From positions 3,786,001-3,850,000 of the forward strand of contig NZ_CP107030.1 of assembly GCF_027474825.1 (NCBI RefSeq): a stretch of DNA of 64,000 nucleotides, given 5' to 3'. Within the stretch, counting starts at the first letter, position 1; each line of letters starts with the position of its first letter. Made by a program: the position numbers and the translations under genes. A model generated the notes under the pieces. That model was not told the origin of the DNA, did not search any database, and saw nothing but the letters and a program-made list of their open reading frames with translations. Shown here piece after piece: positions 1 through 9,688 of this stretch. This DNA comes from Maribacter halichondriae. Lineage in GTDB: Bacteria; Bacteroidota; Bacteroidia; Flavobacteriales; Flavobacteriaceae.

Positions 1-506
1 TTGGTAGATCGATCCCTAAAGAGACTGGTAGGATAGCTTTGAATTTGAGGGCAGTTTTGACACTCCGTTTTCCATTTTTCACAACCAACAAGTTCAAAAT
101 GGGTACAGTGACCTGTCATGGCCCAACAATCATGTAAACTCCATACAACGGGAATTCCACTTTTTGTCAAATATGAGAAAAGTACCTCGATATTAATATA
201 GTAGCCATGTATATTATGCAGTTGGATTATAGAAGGCTTTATTTTTTCTATTTCCTTGATCAGTCGTTTTGTTGCCTTAATCGATGCAAGGGCATGTCTA
301 TCCAATAATCTAGTCTGTAATAAATGCCAATACGTATCGAAAGTATTGCCAACTTTTATTAATTCAGAAGTGCTCAAGTTTTCTTGGCGACCATACGCAA
401 TATAACTCTCCCAACCACTGGCAATAGCCATTTGACCTATTTCTTCGGCTATGCGACCCGTAGAACCATAGTTTACCTCGATGTTTATTTGTAGCAATCT
501 TTTCAT
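1..506 (-). CDS. Glycosyltransferase family 4, N-terminal part (cut by window edge)
   Basis: This gene runs off the left edge, so only about the first 168 residues are visible. Translation of the minus strand from the ATG at 504-506 starts MKRLLQINIEVNYGSTGRIA and continues without a stop to the edge. It carries the N-terminal Rossmann-type fold of GT-B enzymes, a IIQLHNIHGYY segment near residue 94, and a SLHDCWAMTGHC segment followed by a Cys-rich stretch (CEKW, CQNCP). That combination is typical of WcaC-like colanic-acid-type GT4 enzymes. The catalytic C-terminal half lies outside the window. It probably adds one sugar to the lipid-linked EPS repeat at the cytoplasmic face of the inner membrane. 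The family call is firm; donor and acceptor cannot be told. Confidence 0.85.
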   Translation of the reverse strand, partial: MKRLLQINIEVNYGSTGRIAEEIGQMAIASGWESYIAYGRQENLSTSELIKVGNTFDTYWHLLQTRLLDRHALASIKATKRLIKEIEKIKPSIIQLHNIHGYYINIEVLFSYLTKSGIPVVWSLHDCWAMTGHCTHFELVGCEKWKTECQNCPQIQSYPTSLFRDRST

Positions 507-969
507 AGTACTACTTGGGGTTTTTTCTGAGTGCCAGTGCACTTGGAATATAACACTAAGTCGTTGCGAATTTACTTAATTGTTTTGTCACAAAAGGTTT
601 TAAAAAAGTTGGCTTCTCCCTCTTTTAATAACTTTCCCTTTGTCATTGGTCAAAATGATTCTTCAACAATCCAGCGTTCTTTGTATTAGGTTATTTTTCA
701 AAAAAAACAAACCTTGTTGAGTTGCTATTAACGTTTTAACGATTATTAAATTGTTGATATTCTAAAAAGATGATAAAGCCGAAGTTGGATTTTTCGACCC
801 AGCCTTAGCTTTTAAAGTTTTATTGCCTGAATAGGCTAAATGATCATAATAGACGTTATACTTGTCGATAACTATTATAAATTCGGCTTCAAGAAATTGA
901 TGAAAATTTCCCGATGAACCATATTATAATTGTGATTTTGGACCTGTTAATGATTTAGCGAATTCTTAG
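507..969. other. Intergenic region between divergent genes
   Basis: This 463-base AT-rich stretch lies between the start of the leftmost glycosyltransferase (minus strand) and the MBOAT gene (plus strand), so it should hold two divergent promoters. I found no exact TAnnTTTG element, no strong hairpin and no coding potential in it. Confidence 0.5.
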
Positions 970-2418
970 ATGCTTTTTAATTCCATTGATTTTGCCATTT
1001 TTCTACCGATAGTCTTTGTGCTCTATTGGTTTAGCGCCAAAAAAGACATGCGGTATCAAAACATATTGATTGTTTTGGCAAGCTATTTTTTTTATGGCAT
1101 GTGGGATTATCGTTTTTTGGCGTTGATTATATTCAGTACACTGGTTGACTACACGCTGGGCCGACAGATGGCAAAGACGGATGTTCAAAGCACAAGGAAA
1201 ATTTTGTTGTGGACAAGCATCATAGTGAACCTCGGATTCTTGGGATTTTTTAAATATTATAATTTCTTTCTCGATAATTTTGTTGATTTGTTTACTTTTT
1301 TTGGGCAGCCCATAAGCACACGTTCATTGAATATAGTATTACCTGTGGGCATAAGTTTCTATACTTTTCAAACATTAAGTTACACCATAGATGTATATCG
1401 AAAAAACCTTGATCCTACCAAAGATTTTATTGCTTTTGCAGCCTTCGTTAGTTTCTTTCCACAGTTAGTTGCCGGCCCTATCGAGCGCGCCACTAATTTG
1501 CTACCACAATTCAGATTAGAAAGAGTTTTTGAGTATAACAAAGCGGTAGACGGACTTCGTCAGATGTTATGGGGCCTTTTCAAGAAAATGGTGATTGCCG
1601 ATAACGCCGCCAAATTTGCCAATATAATTTTTGATAATTCTGAAGCTTATTCGGGCAGTACACTTTTATTGGGCGGAGTATTTTTTGCCTTTCAAATTTA
1701 TGGTGATTTTTCAGGGTATTCCGATATCGCAATAGGTACATCACGGCTTTTTGGTTTTGATTTGATGAAGAATTTTGCTTTTCCTTATTTTTCAAGGGAT
1801 ATCTCGGAATTCTGGCGACGCTGGCATATTTCATTATCTACCTGGTTCAGGGATTATCTCTATATTCCATTAGGAGGAAGTCGAGGAGGCATTTGGATGA
1901 AAGTCAGAAATACGTTCATCATTTTTTTGGTGAGTGGATTTTGGCATGGGGCCAATTGGACCTTTGTAGTATGGGGAGCTCTCAACGCCATTTATTTCTT
2001 GCCCTTACTATTGCTCAATAGAAATAGAAATAACTTGGGAACCGTAGCAGAAGGAAAATATTGGCCAAGTTTTAATGAATTCCTTAAGATATTATCTACG
2101 TTTGCCCTTACGGTCTTGGCATGGATTTTCTTTAGAGCCGATTCGGTTTCCCATGCTTTTGGAATAATGTCTGAAATATTTTCATTGTCACTTTTTAAAT
2201 TACCCAGTTTTGAAGATTTTAACAAGGGACTGTTCACGTTATTTTTGGTGGCCATTTTCATTCTGATAGAGTGGAGGGGGCGTAATAATGAATATGCAAT
2301 TGAGAAACTGTTGTTATATCGCAACAAAAGATTGCGTTGGACATTTTATATGCTTCTCGCAATGATGATTCTCGTATTTCAGGGAGAGCAACAAGAATTC
2401 ATATATTTTCAATTTTAG
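970..2418 (+). CDS. MBOAT family membrane-bound O-acyltransferase (AlgI/DltB-like)
   Basis: A 482-residue polytopic membrane protein of the MBOAT family. These enzymes move acyl groups, usually acetyl, across the inner membrane onto polysaccharides, working with a periplasmic partner. The sequence shows the family hallmarks: SFFPQLVAGPIERA near residues 160-173, the FWRRWHISLSTWFRDYLYIP block near 280-299, and the conserved FWHGANW histidine near residue 324. Many hydrophobic helices span the protein. Length is normal for AlgI. The ATG at 970 starts MLFNSIDFAIFLPIVF, the same beginning as the second MBOAT in the window (17927-19388), which supports this start. The SGNH-like gene follows after 6 bases, forming an acylation pair. 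It probably O-acetylates the EPS made by the neighbouring genes. Confidence 0.93.
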   Translation: MLFNSIDFAIFLPIVFVLYWFSAKKDMRYQNILIVLASYFFYGMWDYRFLALIIFSTLVDYTLGRQMAKTDVQSTRKILLWTSIIVNLGFLGFFKYYNFFLDNFVDLFTFFGQPISTRSLNIVLPVGISFYTFQTLSYTIDVYRKNLDPTKDFIAFAAFVSFFPQLVAGPIERATNLLPQFRLERVFEYNKAVDGLRQMLWGLFKKMVIADNAAKFANIIFDNSEAYSGSTLLLGGVFFAFQIYGDFSGYSDIAIGTSRLFGFDLMKNFAFPYFSRDISEFWRRWHISLSTWFRDYLYIPLGGSRGGIWMKVRNTFIIFLVSGFWHGANWTFVVWGALNAIYFLPLLLLNRNRNNLGTVAEGKYWPSFNEFLKILSTFALTVLAWIFFRADSVSHAFGIMSEIFSLSLFKLPSFEDFNKGLFTLFLVAIFILIEWRGRNNEYAIEKLLLYRNKRLRWTFYMLLAMMILVFQGEQQEFIYFQF

Positions 2419-2424
2419 AACGTA

Positions 2425-3351
2425 ATGAAACAATTTATAGCCAAGGTCGGTCGATTTATTTTTTTCTTCGTGGTTTTATGTTTTATAGTTGTAGGGATAA
2501 ACTATGTATTATTACGCTCTTCGAATATAGACTTTGCCGAGAATCGCAATATACTTGTTCTTGGTGATTCGAATGCCCAGTGCGCTATTAATGATTCGAT
2601 ATTTTCAACTGCCACGAATTTAGCTCTCAACGCCGATTCATATTTCTATTCGTATCTGAAGATAAAGCGTATAGTCGAAACAAATCAACCCGTCGATACT
2701 TTGCTACTCTCCTTTGCTCCACATAACATTTTCAAAAATGGTTGGATCGAAGACCCTAAGTTGGTACGTTCAAGGTTTAGGAATTACTTCGGGCTGATGA
2801 ATGCGGAAGACCTTAGGTTTATCGTGGGGAACAACCCCCGAGCGGTCTTGAACAGTGCGGGTCAAATAATACGGCATTTTCCAGCCTCGACCTATCAAAT
2901 TTTAACGGGTCAGAACATTTTTGATATTGGTTCGTATCTGCCAATTACACGAAATACAATGAACGAAGACCTTTTAAGGCTAAAAAAAGGACAATCCTTG
3001 ACTTTTTTCGAACTACCCAAAGACTTTACGCTCTCTACTAAAGAAATTCATTATTTAGAGGCTATTATGGAACTTTGCAAAAACGAGAACATTAAACTTT
3101 ATTTGATCAATTTGCCGAAAAGAGAAGAACTTCTATCGCTCGATAAGTACGGGGTATCGGAATTCGAGGAAATATATCGTACAAGATATGAAGATGTCGA
3201 TTTTATCGATTTTTCAAGATTTCCCTTGCCCGATGGTTCTTATGCGGATCCGGTGCATTTGAATTTAAAGGGGGCCGCATTGTTCTCGTCATATCTTCGC
3301 CAAAATAATTTTTCTACACACATGCAGAACTATGCTTTTGAGTCTGATTGA
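2425..3351 (+). CDS. SGNH-like protein, partner of the MBOAT acyltransferase
   Basis: 308 residues with an N-terminal membrane anchor (about residues 7-29) and a predicted periplasmic domain. A GDSN motif near residue 47 matches block I of SGNH/GDSL esterases, and DPVHLNLKG near residue 282 supplies the Asp and His of the catalytic block. This is the arrangement seen in AlgJ/AlgX-like and DltD-like partners of MBOAT proteins, which complete acyl transfer onto the polysaccharide in the periplasm. It starts 6 bases after the MBOAT stop and is surely co-transcribed. The same order of genes occurs again at 16953-19388. Overall family assignment is by motif and context; sequence similarity to well-known members is weak. 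Confidence 0.75.
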   Translation: MKQFIAKVGRFIFFFVVLCFIVVGINYVLLRSSNIDFAENRNILVLGDSNAQCAINDSIFSTATNLALNADSYFYSYLKIKRIVETNQPVDTLLLSFAPHNIFKNGWIEDPKLVRSRFRNYFGLMNAEDLRFIVGNNPRAVLNSAGQIIRHFPASTYQILTGQNIFDIGSYLPITRNTMNEDLLRLKKGQSLTFFELPKDFTLSTKEIHYLEAIMELCKNENIKLYLINLPKREELLSLDKYGVSEFEEIYRTRYEDVDFIDFSRFPLPDGSYADPVHLNLKGAALFSSYLRQNNFSTHMQNYAFESD

Positions 3352-3402
3352 GGTACAATGACTCCAACAAGTCTTGCTCGAATAATAATCGATAGGTGTG
3401 TT

Positions 3403-4584
3403 TTAAAGGCTCGGAGCCGGTTCTACCGAAAGTGGTTTGCCAACTTTCAATAAATTTTCCATGACCTTTTCTTGATAGTACGGATTATAATACGAATCTA
3501 TTATCTCGTAACATTTTTTCCGTATCTCTTGGCGATTCTCTTTGGGTGATGTCAGCCAAAGATTCAATTTGTTGGTCAAATCTTCTAAATCATCCTGTTT
3601 AAAGAAAAATCCGGATTTTCCCTCTTCCAAGGCTTCCACTTCGGGCATCTGCAAGGCAAAATTACTATGTGTACAAACGGGTGTGCCATAGCTCAGGCAA
3701 TGAATTCCAGTAAGTCCAACGTTACCGGGTGATACACATAAATCAGCGGTGGCGATGAATTTTCCGATTTCGGTCTCTTCACGGCATGCCCCGTAAAAAT
3801 GAATATTTTTAGAAGCACTTAGGTTGCCTGCAATCGCCTCAAGCGATTTCTTTTCAGGTCCATCTCCAATAATAAGGAGATTCGCCCTTACTTCTTCGGA
3901 GTTCAATCTATCAAATGCGTTCAAAAGAATATCCAGTTTTTTTACTTTGGTCAATCTTCCGATAAAAAATAAGGTGAGTAGTTCAGGTTTGTCAAAAAAA
4001 TTAAAAACCTCATTCTTTGATAAATCCTTATATTTCTCGCGTAAAATTCTATGTTGATCATAATCCAAAGAATTAAAGACGACATGTATTCTGTCGGAGT
4101 GAAAACCCTGCTCGATCATGACCTGTTTTGAACGCCTTTCGTATACCAAATTGGCATCTGCCAGTTTGTAAAAAGTTTTCCTTAAAAAAAGCTTTAGACC
4201 TTTTTCGTTGCCATACATTCCATGCCCCCTGAATGCCAATCGTATTCCTCTTATTCGACAGATCACTGCGGCGGCCCAACTTGACACGATATTGAATTCA
4301 TCCAATAATATGACCATATCCGGGCGTTCTGTTAGGCATTTGCTTATTACGCCCCTTTGCCAAAATAAGTACTTGCCCTTATACCAGAAATTACGCAGTG
4401 AATGAAATCGGTCTTGATATTCGTCAAATTCAGGAACGCTCCTATTTATTTCGGGAATTCCTATTGCCTTATTTTTTCCAAAAAAAACATGGTATTCAAA
4501 ATCTTTGCTCTGAAACAAGGTAGACCATAATGCTTTTCTATAGTCTACCGAAATATTTGTAAAATGATAAATTTTGGGGATCAT
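3403..4584 (-). CDS. Glycosyltransferase family 4/1
   Basis: 393 residues with the GT-B fold. The C-terminal half has the GT4 nucleotide-sugar site: LLTLFFIGRLTKVKKLDILL near residue 207, LLIIGDGPEKKSLE near 239, and an acidic EVEALEEGKSGFFF segment near 318 where these enzymes keep their catalytic Glu. The N-terminal half has FRGHGMYG near residue 118. It should transfer one sugar onto the undecaprenyl-linked EPS repeat in the cytoplasm. It is the last gene of the minus-strand glycosyltransferase run and converges on the SGNH gene with a 51-base gap in which I see no clear terminator. Sugar specificity is unknown. It is intact, unlike several neighbours. Confidence 0.88.
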   Translation of the reverse strand: MIPKIYHFTNISVDYRKALWSTLFQSKDFEYHVFFGKNKAIGIPEINRSVPEFDEYQDRFHSLRNFWYKGKYLFWQRGVISKCLTERPDMVILLDEFNIVSSWAAAVICRIRGIRLAFRGHGMYGNEKGLKLFLRKTFYKLADANLVYERRSKQVMIEQGFHSDRIHVVFNSLDYDQHRILREKYKDLSKNEVFNFFDKPELLTLFFIGRLTKVKKLDILLNAFDRLNSEEVRANLLIIGDGPEKKSLEAIAGNLSASKNIHFYGACREETEIGKFIATADLCVSPGNVGLTGIHCLSYGTPVCTHSNFALQMPEVEALEEGKSGFFFKQDDLEDLTNKLNLWLTSPKENRQEIRKKCYEIIDSYYNPYYQEKVMENLLKVGKPLSVEPAPSL

Positions 4585-4696
4585 GATTCTAATAGTTCAT
4601 TGTACTACTGAAAGGGGCAGTTTAAAAATGTAAAAATTCGCTTTTAAATTATCTTCTTAATAAAGTATAACGCAAAAGCTATTTCTTGGGTATTTC

Positions 4697-5802
4697 TTAA
4701 GGTTTATTTAGTACATTTCTAAATAACGAAATCCACTTTTCCGTAATTGATTTAAGGTTGTACTGGTCAATATATTTTATATTATTTTTTGAGAACTCTT
4801 TCCTTATTTCAGGATTTTCTATCAATTCATTGATTTTTTCAGCCATTTCTTGTGCGTTCAAAGGTTCGATAAGAAAACCGTTTTCGTCCTCGCGGATAAT
4901 TTCGTTCGGTCCACTTATGATGTCAAAACTCACTAGAGGTAATTTGTTCGCCATACCCTCTAGTAGCGTCATCGGAAACCCTTCTGACCTTGAGGTCATG
5001 ATCATCATGGCATAATCCTTATAGACATCATATATATTGGATGCATGCCCTTTTAATTCCAATCTATCTTCAATACCATTTTCCATAATCTTCGTTCTGA
5101 TGCTTGCTTCACTTTCTCCACTTCCATAGATATGCCATACCCAGTCTTGATGTTTTTTCAAGACGATTTTGGCGATGTCTGCCAGAAGCTCAAAATTCTT
5201 TAGATAGGTCAATCGACCTACACTAATAATTTGTTTTGATTCCGTATCATAGTTGTGCTGTAGATTTTCTAAGGCTGCATCAATGGGGTTGTAGATTTGG
5301 ACTACCTGTTTTGCCCACGTGTGTTCTTTATAGTTTTTCTGGTCATGTTGGGTCAAGGGCACCACGGTATCCGAAAAAATGCGGTTAGTCTTTTACCACC
5401 AATTGCAAAGTCATGTGCCGTACTTTCAAAAAAGGACGAATGATCCCAATAGATGAGACGTGTAGCATTGAATCGGGTCGCAAGAACGCCCAAAGGACCA
5501 AAAAGGGAACTACAACAGACTAGCACCTCTATTTGTTGTTTTTTTAGTAACCGCCTTAATTTTCGTGTGGCCTTAAAGATTCCCTTTTTCATGGGGCGGT
5601 TCTTGTCAAGTAAATGATGGTAGTTCAGTTCTTTGCTCCATCCATACCCTTCTTGTTCATAGGCACTATAACCTATTACATGCACTTCACACAACTCTGT
5701 TCTATAAAGACTTTCGGTAAGTAATGAAGTGACCCGAGCGATACCTCCTTTATTGTTGACCGATCCGAGCAGAAATGCTATTTTTAGTTTTTCGGCAGAC
5801 AT
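4697..5802 (-). CDS. Glycosyltransferase family 4 (split by one frameshift as sequenced)
   Basis: Two overlapping reading frames encode the halves of one GT4 enzyme of about 368 residues. The N-terminal piece (5353-5802) starts MSAEKLKIAFLLGSVNNKGG, whose GGIARV is the GT4 glycine loop, and ends in nonsense after GGKRLTAFF. The second piece (4697-5365) continues with HDQKNY, IISVGRLTYLKNF and EGFPMTLLEGMANKLPLVSF (the EGFPxxxLE catalytic motif). Adding one base to the six-A run at 5374-5379 joins them as AFFSDTVVPLTQHDQ. The protein is clearly paralogous to the one at 14300-15390, which matches across the join. I read the break as a homopolymer error; a real null allele is possible. PglH-like N-acetylhexosaminyltransferase activity is a guess from overall resemblance. 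It follows the flippase gene by 11 bases. Confidence 0.85.
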
Positions 5803-5813
5803 TTCGCTTTCGT

Positions 5814-7271
5814 CTAATTAGTTCTCTTTTTTGTAAACTTCCTAAAAATCCCGACCGTCTTTTGCTTGAATTCTACATATTCAGCTAGCTTCATCTTTTC
5901 ATGTACGATGAGGAATAACAATATTCCAACGGCCAATTGCACGAGAATCATAGGTGTCATTTCCAAATCTAAAAAAGTAACGCTGTACATGGCTGTAAAT
6001 TGCAAGATTGCAATGATTAAAAAGGGTAATATATCCTTAATCTGCTCTAGAGTGCTATATCCGATCAATTTTTTGGAATAGTAGCTGTTCATGAAATATT
6101 CGGTGAAGGCAAAGCAGATAAGACCATAAAGCACGATTTCGAGACTGAAAAAAGCGGTAAATATCACCAAGGGTACCAATATGGATTTCTTTATCACTTC
6201 AAGTCGAAGTAATAGATCCGAATGTCCCTTTACGGCCAAAAGGTTCAGGTTAAGTGCGTGCAAAGGAAGCAACATTCCCGGTACGCATAAAAGTTGAAGG
6301 TAAAAAATCGATGTTGCCCATTTTTCTCCGATCAAAAGGAGTATCATAGGCTCGGAAATTGCCGCAATAGTTGCCATTATCGTGAAATTGATCAATACAC
6401 TATACCTTAAAAATTGTCTAAACTTATCTCTCAACTGTGGGATATCGTTTTGAATGGAGGATAAAATAGGGAAGCTGATACGTCGTATGGCCAAGGTAAT
6501 GTTCGATGAAAAAGGCGCTTGAAATTGATTTGCACGGGTATAGTAACCTAATGCGGCGGTAGAAAAAGCTTTGCCAATTAAGAAAAAGTAAATATTCGAG
6601 TATAGGGAACTCATCAATTCAGCTATTAATAGTTTGTAGCCAAAATTGAAGAGCGATTTAAAACTTTCTTTTGAAAATACAAAGCTGGGATACCATGTAC
6701 TGAAAATCCAAAATAAGATTGAAGTTAGGCCTTGTCGTATCAAGGTCAGTGCGATTAAGCTCCAAACCCCAAAACCCTTGTAGGCCATTATAATGGCAAT
6801 CGTTCCAGCGATAATCGAAGATGCTATGGCAATTATAGCTTGTGTCCTGAAATCGAGTTTGATGATATATAAAGTCCGTTGTATTACCGTAAACGAGTTG
6901 ATGATCAAGGCAATTCCGCCAACAATTAAGAGACTTGGCAACAGGGGTTCCTCGAAATAAACCCCTATAGGTTTTGAAAAGATGACCAATAATGCATAAA
7001 GTGCAACCCCGATGGCCATGTTGGAGTAGAAAATAGTATTATAATCCTTGTCCGTTGCGTCGATTTTGCGGATCAAGGCACTACTTAAACCTCCATCGAT
7101 AAGTGATGTGGAAACGGCAATAAAGGCTGTAACAATGCCGACCAGACCAATTTCTTCAGGACTCAATAACCTCGCTAGAATAATACCGATTACGAAAAGC
7201 AACCCTTGGCTAAGAATGCCCTCGACGACCGTCCAACTAAATCCTTTTACCGCTTTTTCCTTTAATGACAT
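5814..7271 (-). CDS. wzx: Polysaccharide flippase, Wzx/MOP superfamily
   Basis: 485 residues, almost wholly hydrophobic with about 12-14 predicted membrane helices, starting MSLKEKAVKGFSWTVVEGIL. The N-terminal pattern VKGFSWTVVEG, the ARLLSPEEIGLVGIVTAFIA segment and the LGYYTRANQF motif near residue 242 are typical of WzxC-like lipopolysaccharide/EPS flippases. These carry undecaprenyl-linked repeat units across the inner membrane. The gene lies between GDP-fucose synthase (12 bases upstream) and a GT4 gene (11 bases downstream), clearly in one operon. It is the flippase expected for the first EPS block, to work with the Wzy-like protein at 15457-16707. Confidence 0.92.
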   Translation of the reverse strand: MSLKEKAVKGFSWTVVEGILSQGLLFVIGIILARLLSPEEIGLVGIVTAFIAVSTSLIDGGLSSALIRKIDATDKDYNTIFYSNMAIGVALYALLVIFSKPIGVYFEEPLLPSLLIVGGIALIINSFTVIQRTLYIIKLDFRTQAIIAIASSIIAGTIAIIMAYKGFGVWSLIALTLIRQGLTSILFWIFSTWYPSFVFSKESFKSLFNFGYKLLIAELMSSLYSNIYFFLIGKAFSTAALGYYTRANQFQAPFSSNITLAIRRISFPILSSIQNDIPQLRDKFRQFLRYSVLINFTIMATIAAISEPMILLLIGEKWATSIFYLQLLCVPGMLLPLHALNLNLLAVKGHSDLLLRLEVIKKSILVPLVIFTAFFSLEIVLYGLICFAFTEYFMNSYYSKKLIGYSTLEQIKDILPFLIIAILQFTAMYSVTFLDLEMTPMILVQLAVGILLFLIVHEKMKLAEYVEFKQKTVGIFRKFTKKRTN

Positions 7272-7283
7272 ATTTGGTTTTGG

Positions 7284-8420
7284 CTAATTCATGCTTTTTA
7301 AAAGCATTCCTAACGTATTAAATCTACTTTTTAAGGGATTTAGATACCAGTTATATAGGGTTTTGATTCCTCGTTCTAAACTCATTTGGTGACGCCATCC
7401 CAAGGCTTGTAATTTTGAAACGTCGTTTAACTTCTTTAAAGTTCCGTCCGGCTTGTCGGTATTAAATCGAAAAGAGCCCTTAAAACCGATTTCAGATCTG
7501 ATGATTTGTGCTAAGTCTCGAATTGAAATATCCTTCCCCGTTCCTACGTTGATATGCGTGTTTTTAATTTCACTTTCACCTTTCTCATAAGTGTCGTCAA
7601 AATTCAATTTTTCCATAATAAAGACACATGCGTCAGCCAAGTCTTCGGACCACAGAAATTCACGCATCGGCTTTCCACTTCCCCATATCTCGACTATCAC
7701 ATCTTTTTCATTTGATTTATGTAAACCGTATTTTTTCAATACTCGCAGTATTTCATTTTTCGTTGCGGTACCATCCACTCCTTCAATGGGCAGCTTTGTC
7801 AAGTCTTTTGAAATAGTGTCCCAATCATTGTTTTCAAGTGCTTTGCCTAGATGGATTTTTCGAATCAACGCAGGTAAAACATGCGATTTTTCCAAATCGA
7901 AATTATCGTTCGGCCCGAATAGGTTGGTCGGCATAACAGAAATAAAATTGGTGCCGTACTGAAGATTATAACTTTCGCAAAGTTTTATACCTGCAATTTT
8001 AGCTATGGCATAAGGTTCATTGGTGTATTCAAGTTCATCGGTCAAAAGATACGTTTCGCGAATGGGTTGTGGGCTATTCTTAGGATATATACAAGTGCTT
8101 CCTAAGAACAGTAATTTCTTCACTCCATTAAGATAACTTTGGTGTACCACATTGTTCTGGATCATTAAATTATCGTAGATAAATGCTCCGCGATAGGTAT
8201 TATTGGCTACAATACCTCCTACTTTGGCAGCGGCCAAAAATACATACTCAGGCTTTTCTTCTTTAAAAAAATTGGAAACGGCGGCCATGTCGATAAGATC
8301 AAGTTCGGCATGTGTTCGCATTACAAGGTTCGAATATCCGTTCTGCCCTAAGGTTTTAACTATGGCACTTCCCACTAATCCGTTATGGCCCGCTACGTAA
8401 ATTTTAGCATTTTCATTCAT
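7284..8420 (-). CDS. fcl: GDP-L-fucose synthase
   Basis: 378-residue member of the extended SDR family that converts GDP-4-keto-6-deoxymannose to GDP-L-fucose (3,5-epimerase and NADPH-dependent 4-reductase). Visible features are the GHNGLVGSAIV dinucleotide loop at residues 11-21, the GSTCIYP strand with the catalytic Ser/Cys near residues 107-113, the YAIAK (YxxxK) motif near 137-141, and MPTNLFGPNDNFD. It is longer than E. coli Fcl (about 320 residues) because of an insertion near residues 190-240 (KALENNDWDTIS to KYGLHK), which I recall from other Bacteroidota homologues. No gmd gene for the preceding step is present here, so it must be elsewhere. First gene of a minus-strand run. Confidence 0.93.
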   Translation of the reverse strand: MNENAKIYVAGHNGLVGSAIVKTLGQNGYSNLVMRTHAELDLIDMAAVSNFFKEEKPEYVFLAAAKVGGIVANNTYRGAFIYDNLMIQNNVVHQSYLNGVKKLLFLGSTCIYPKNSPQPIRETYLLTDELEYTNEPYAIAKIAGIKLCESYNLQYGTNFISVMPTNLFGPNDNFDLEKSHVLPALIRKIHLGKALENNDWDTISKDLTKLPIEGVDGTATKNEILRVLKKYGLHKSNEKDVIVEIWGSGKPMREFLWSEDLADACVFIMEKLNFDDTYEKGESEIKNTHINVGTGKDISIRDLAQIIRSEIGFKGSFRFNTDKPDGTLKKLNDVSKLQALGWRHQMSLERGIKTLYNWYLNPLKSRFNTLGMLLKSMN

Positions 8421-8765
8421 GCCTTTCCGAAATAGTTTGAGCTGTACGCAGTTGTATCGAAGGAATCATAATCATAAGACAAAATTTGACGGACACTTGT
8501 GTAGCATGTTTTTTTGAAGATACCTAGGTAATTCTTTCTTCAGTATTTTAACTGTAAACACTAACGACAGGAATATTAAAAAGTTTATGGTCTTGAACCG
8601 AATTTTGTGCAAATATCCTCAAATTATGATGAAAGGTCTGCAAATTGTTGATATAATACATAGTATGTACTCTTTAGTAACTACATAATAATCGTTAACG
8701 GCCTACCGCCCGAACTATAGCAGTCAATAAAATGCTAATTTTGTAGTTATGGTATTGAACAAAAT
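8421..8765. other. Divergent intergenic region, fcl / polysaccharide deacetylase
   Basis: 345 AT-rich bases separate the fcl start (minus strand) from the deacetylase start (plus strand). An exact TAnnTTTG element for the plus strand lies at 8736-8743. I saw no equally good element for the minus strand and no coding potential. Confidence 0.5.
8736..8743 (+). promoter_or_regulatory. Candidate Bacteroidota -7 promoter element
   Basis: The octamer TAATTTTG matches the Bacteroidota -7 consensus TAnnTTTG exactly and ends 22 bases before the ATG of the deacetylase gene at 8766, a normal distance. I could not find a convincing TTG -33 element at 17-23 bases upstream, so this rests on one box only. 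Confidence 0.4.
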
Positions 8766-9659
8766 ATGTTTGATTTGGAATACATTACAAATTTTAGAGA
8801 CGTAAAAAAACATTGGGGTACTACGCTCAGGGGTGGAGTGCGTGAGATGGTACTTGACGGTCTCGCGATGAAGAACGAGCTTTCTAACTATGAAAAATGG
8901 TATTTGAAACCAAGAATCCAATTTTTGTTCATTCATCACATTTTTGAGGATGAGGAGAAAAACTTTGACCTTGTTTTAAAAGAACTGACAGAACACCATA
9001 CGTTTATCTCCCATTCCGAAGCGGTAGAACGCCTTCTTACCGGGAAGGTGGACAAACCTTATATTTCGTGGAGTTCTGACGATGGTTTCAAAAACAATTT
9101 GGTAGCGGCAAGAATATTGAATAAATATGGTGCAAAGGCAATCTTTTATATAAATCCCGAGACCATAGGGGTAAAAGATGTGAACAAGGCCGGAGAATTC
9201 TGTCTGAAAAAATTGGATATGCCACCGGTCGAGTTTTTAAATTGGGATGAAGTCCAAGAACTTTTGAACCAAGGCCATGAAATCGGTTCACATACCATGG
9301 CCCATGATAACATCACTAAGATGACCTTAAACGAGGTAGAGGACGATTTATCGCGCTCAAAGGAAATTCTGTCCAAAAGATGCGGCCCCGTGGGTCACTT
9401 TGCCTATCCGTATGGGCGTTATAGTGATTTTAACAAGCAAGCTCTCGAATTGGTTTTTAAAACAGGCTATGAGTCGTGCTCGACGGGGGAGCGGGGATGT
9501 CATGTTAGCGATGGTTCTTCTATCGAGAAGGAGCAATTGGTGATACGTCGTGATCAGATTATCGCATATTGGAAGTTGGGCCACATGAAATATTTTATCG
9601 CAAACGGCGCCAAGAAAGCGGTATTGGAAAACAATTTTATTCCTGAGGAGTGGAAGTAG
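8766..9659 (+). CDS. Polysaccharide deacetylase (CE4 family)
   Basis: 297 residues with the NodB-type CE4 fold. Motif 1 is SSDDGFKNN near residues 101-109 (the TFDDG motif with Ser for Thr-Phe), motif 2 is HEIGSHTMAHDN near 171-182 (metal-binding HxxxH), and motif 3 is AYPYGRYSD near 215-223. These residues bind the divalent metal and carry out removal of N- or O-acetyl groups from sugars. No signal peptide is visible, so it is more likely to act in the cytoplasm on lipid-linked or nucleotide sugars than on secreted polymer. It stands alone on the plus strand, converging on the FemAB-like gene with 29 bases between. Confidence 0.88.
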   Translation: MFDLEYITNFRDVKKHWGTTLRGGVREMVLDGLAMKNELSNYEKWYLKPRIQFLFIHHIFEDEEKNFDLVLKELTEHHTFISHSEAVERLLTGKVDKPYISWSSDDGFKNNLVAARILNKYGAKAIFYINPETIGVKDVNKAGEFCLKKLDMPPVEFLNWDEVQELLNQGHEIGSHTMAHDNITKMTLNEVEDDLSRSKEILSKRCGPVGHFAYPYGRYSDFNKQALELVFKTGYESCSTGERGCHVSDGSSIEKEQLVIRRDQIIAYWKLGHMKYFIANGAKKAVLENNFIPEEWK

Positions 9660-9688
9660 TGACACTACCATCCGCAAACTTTCAAGAT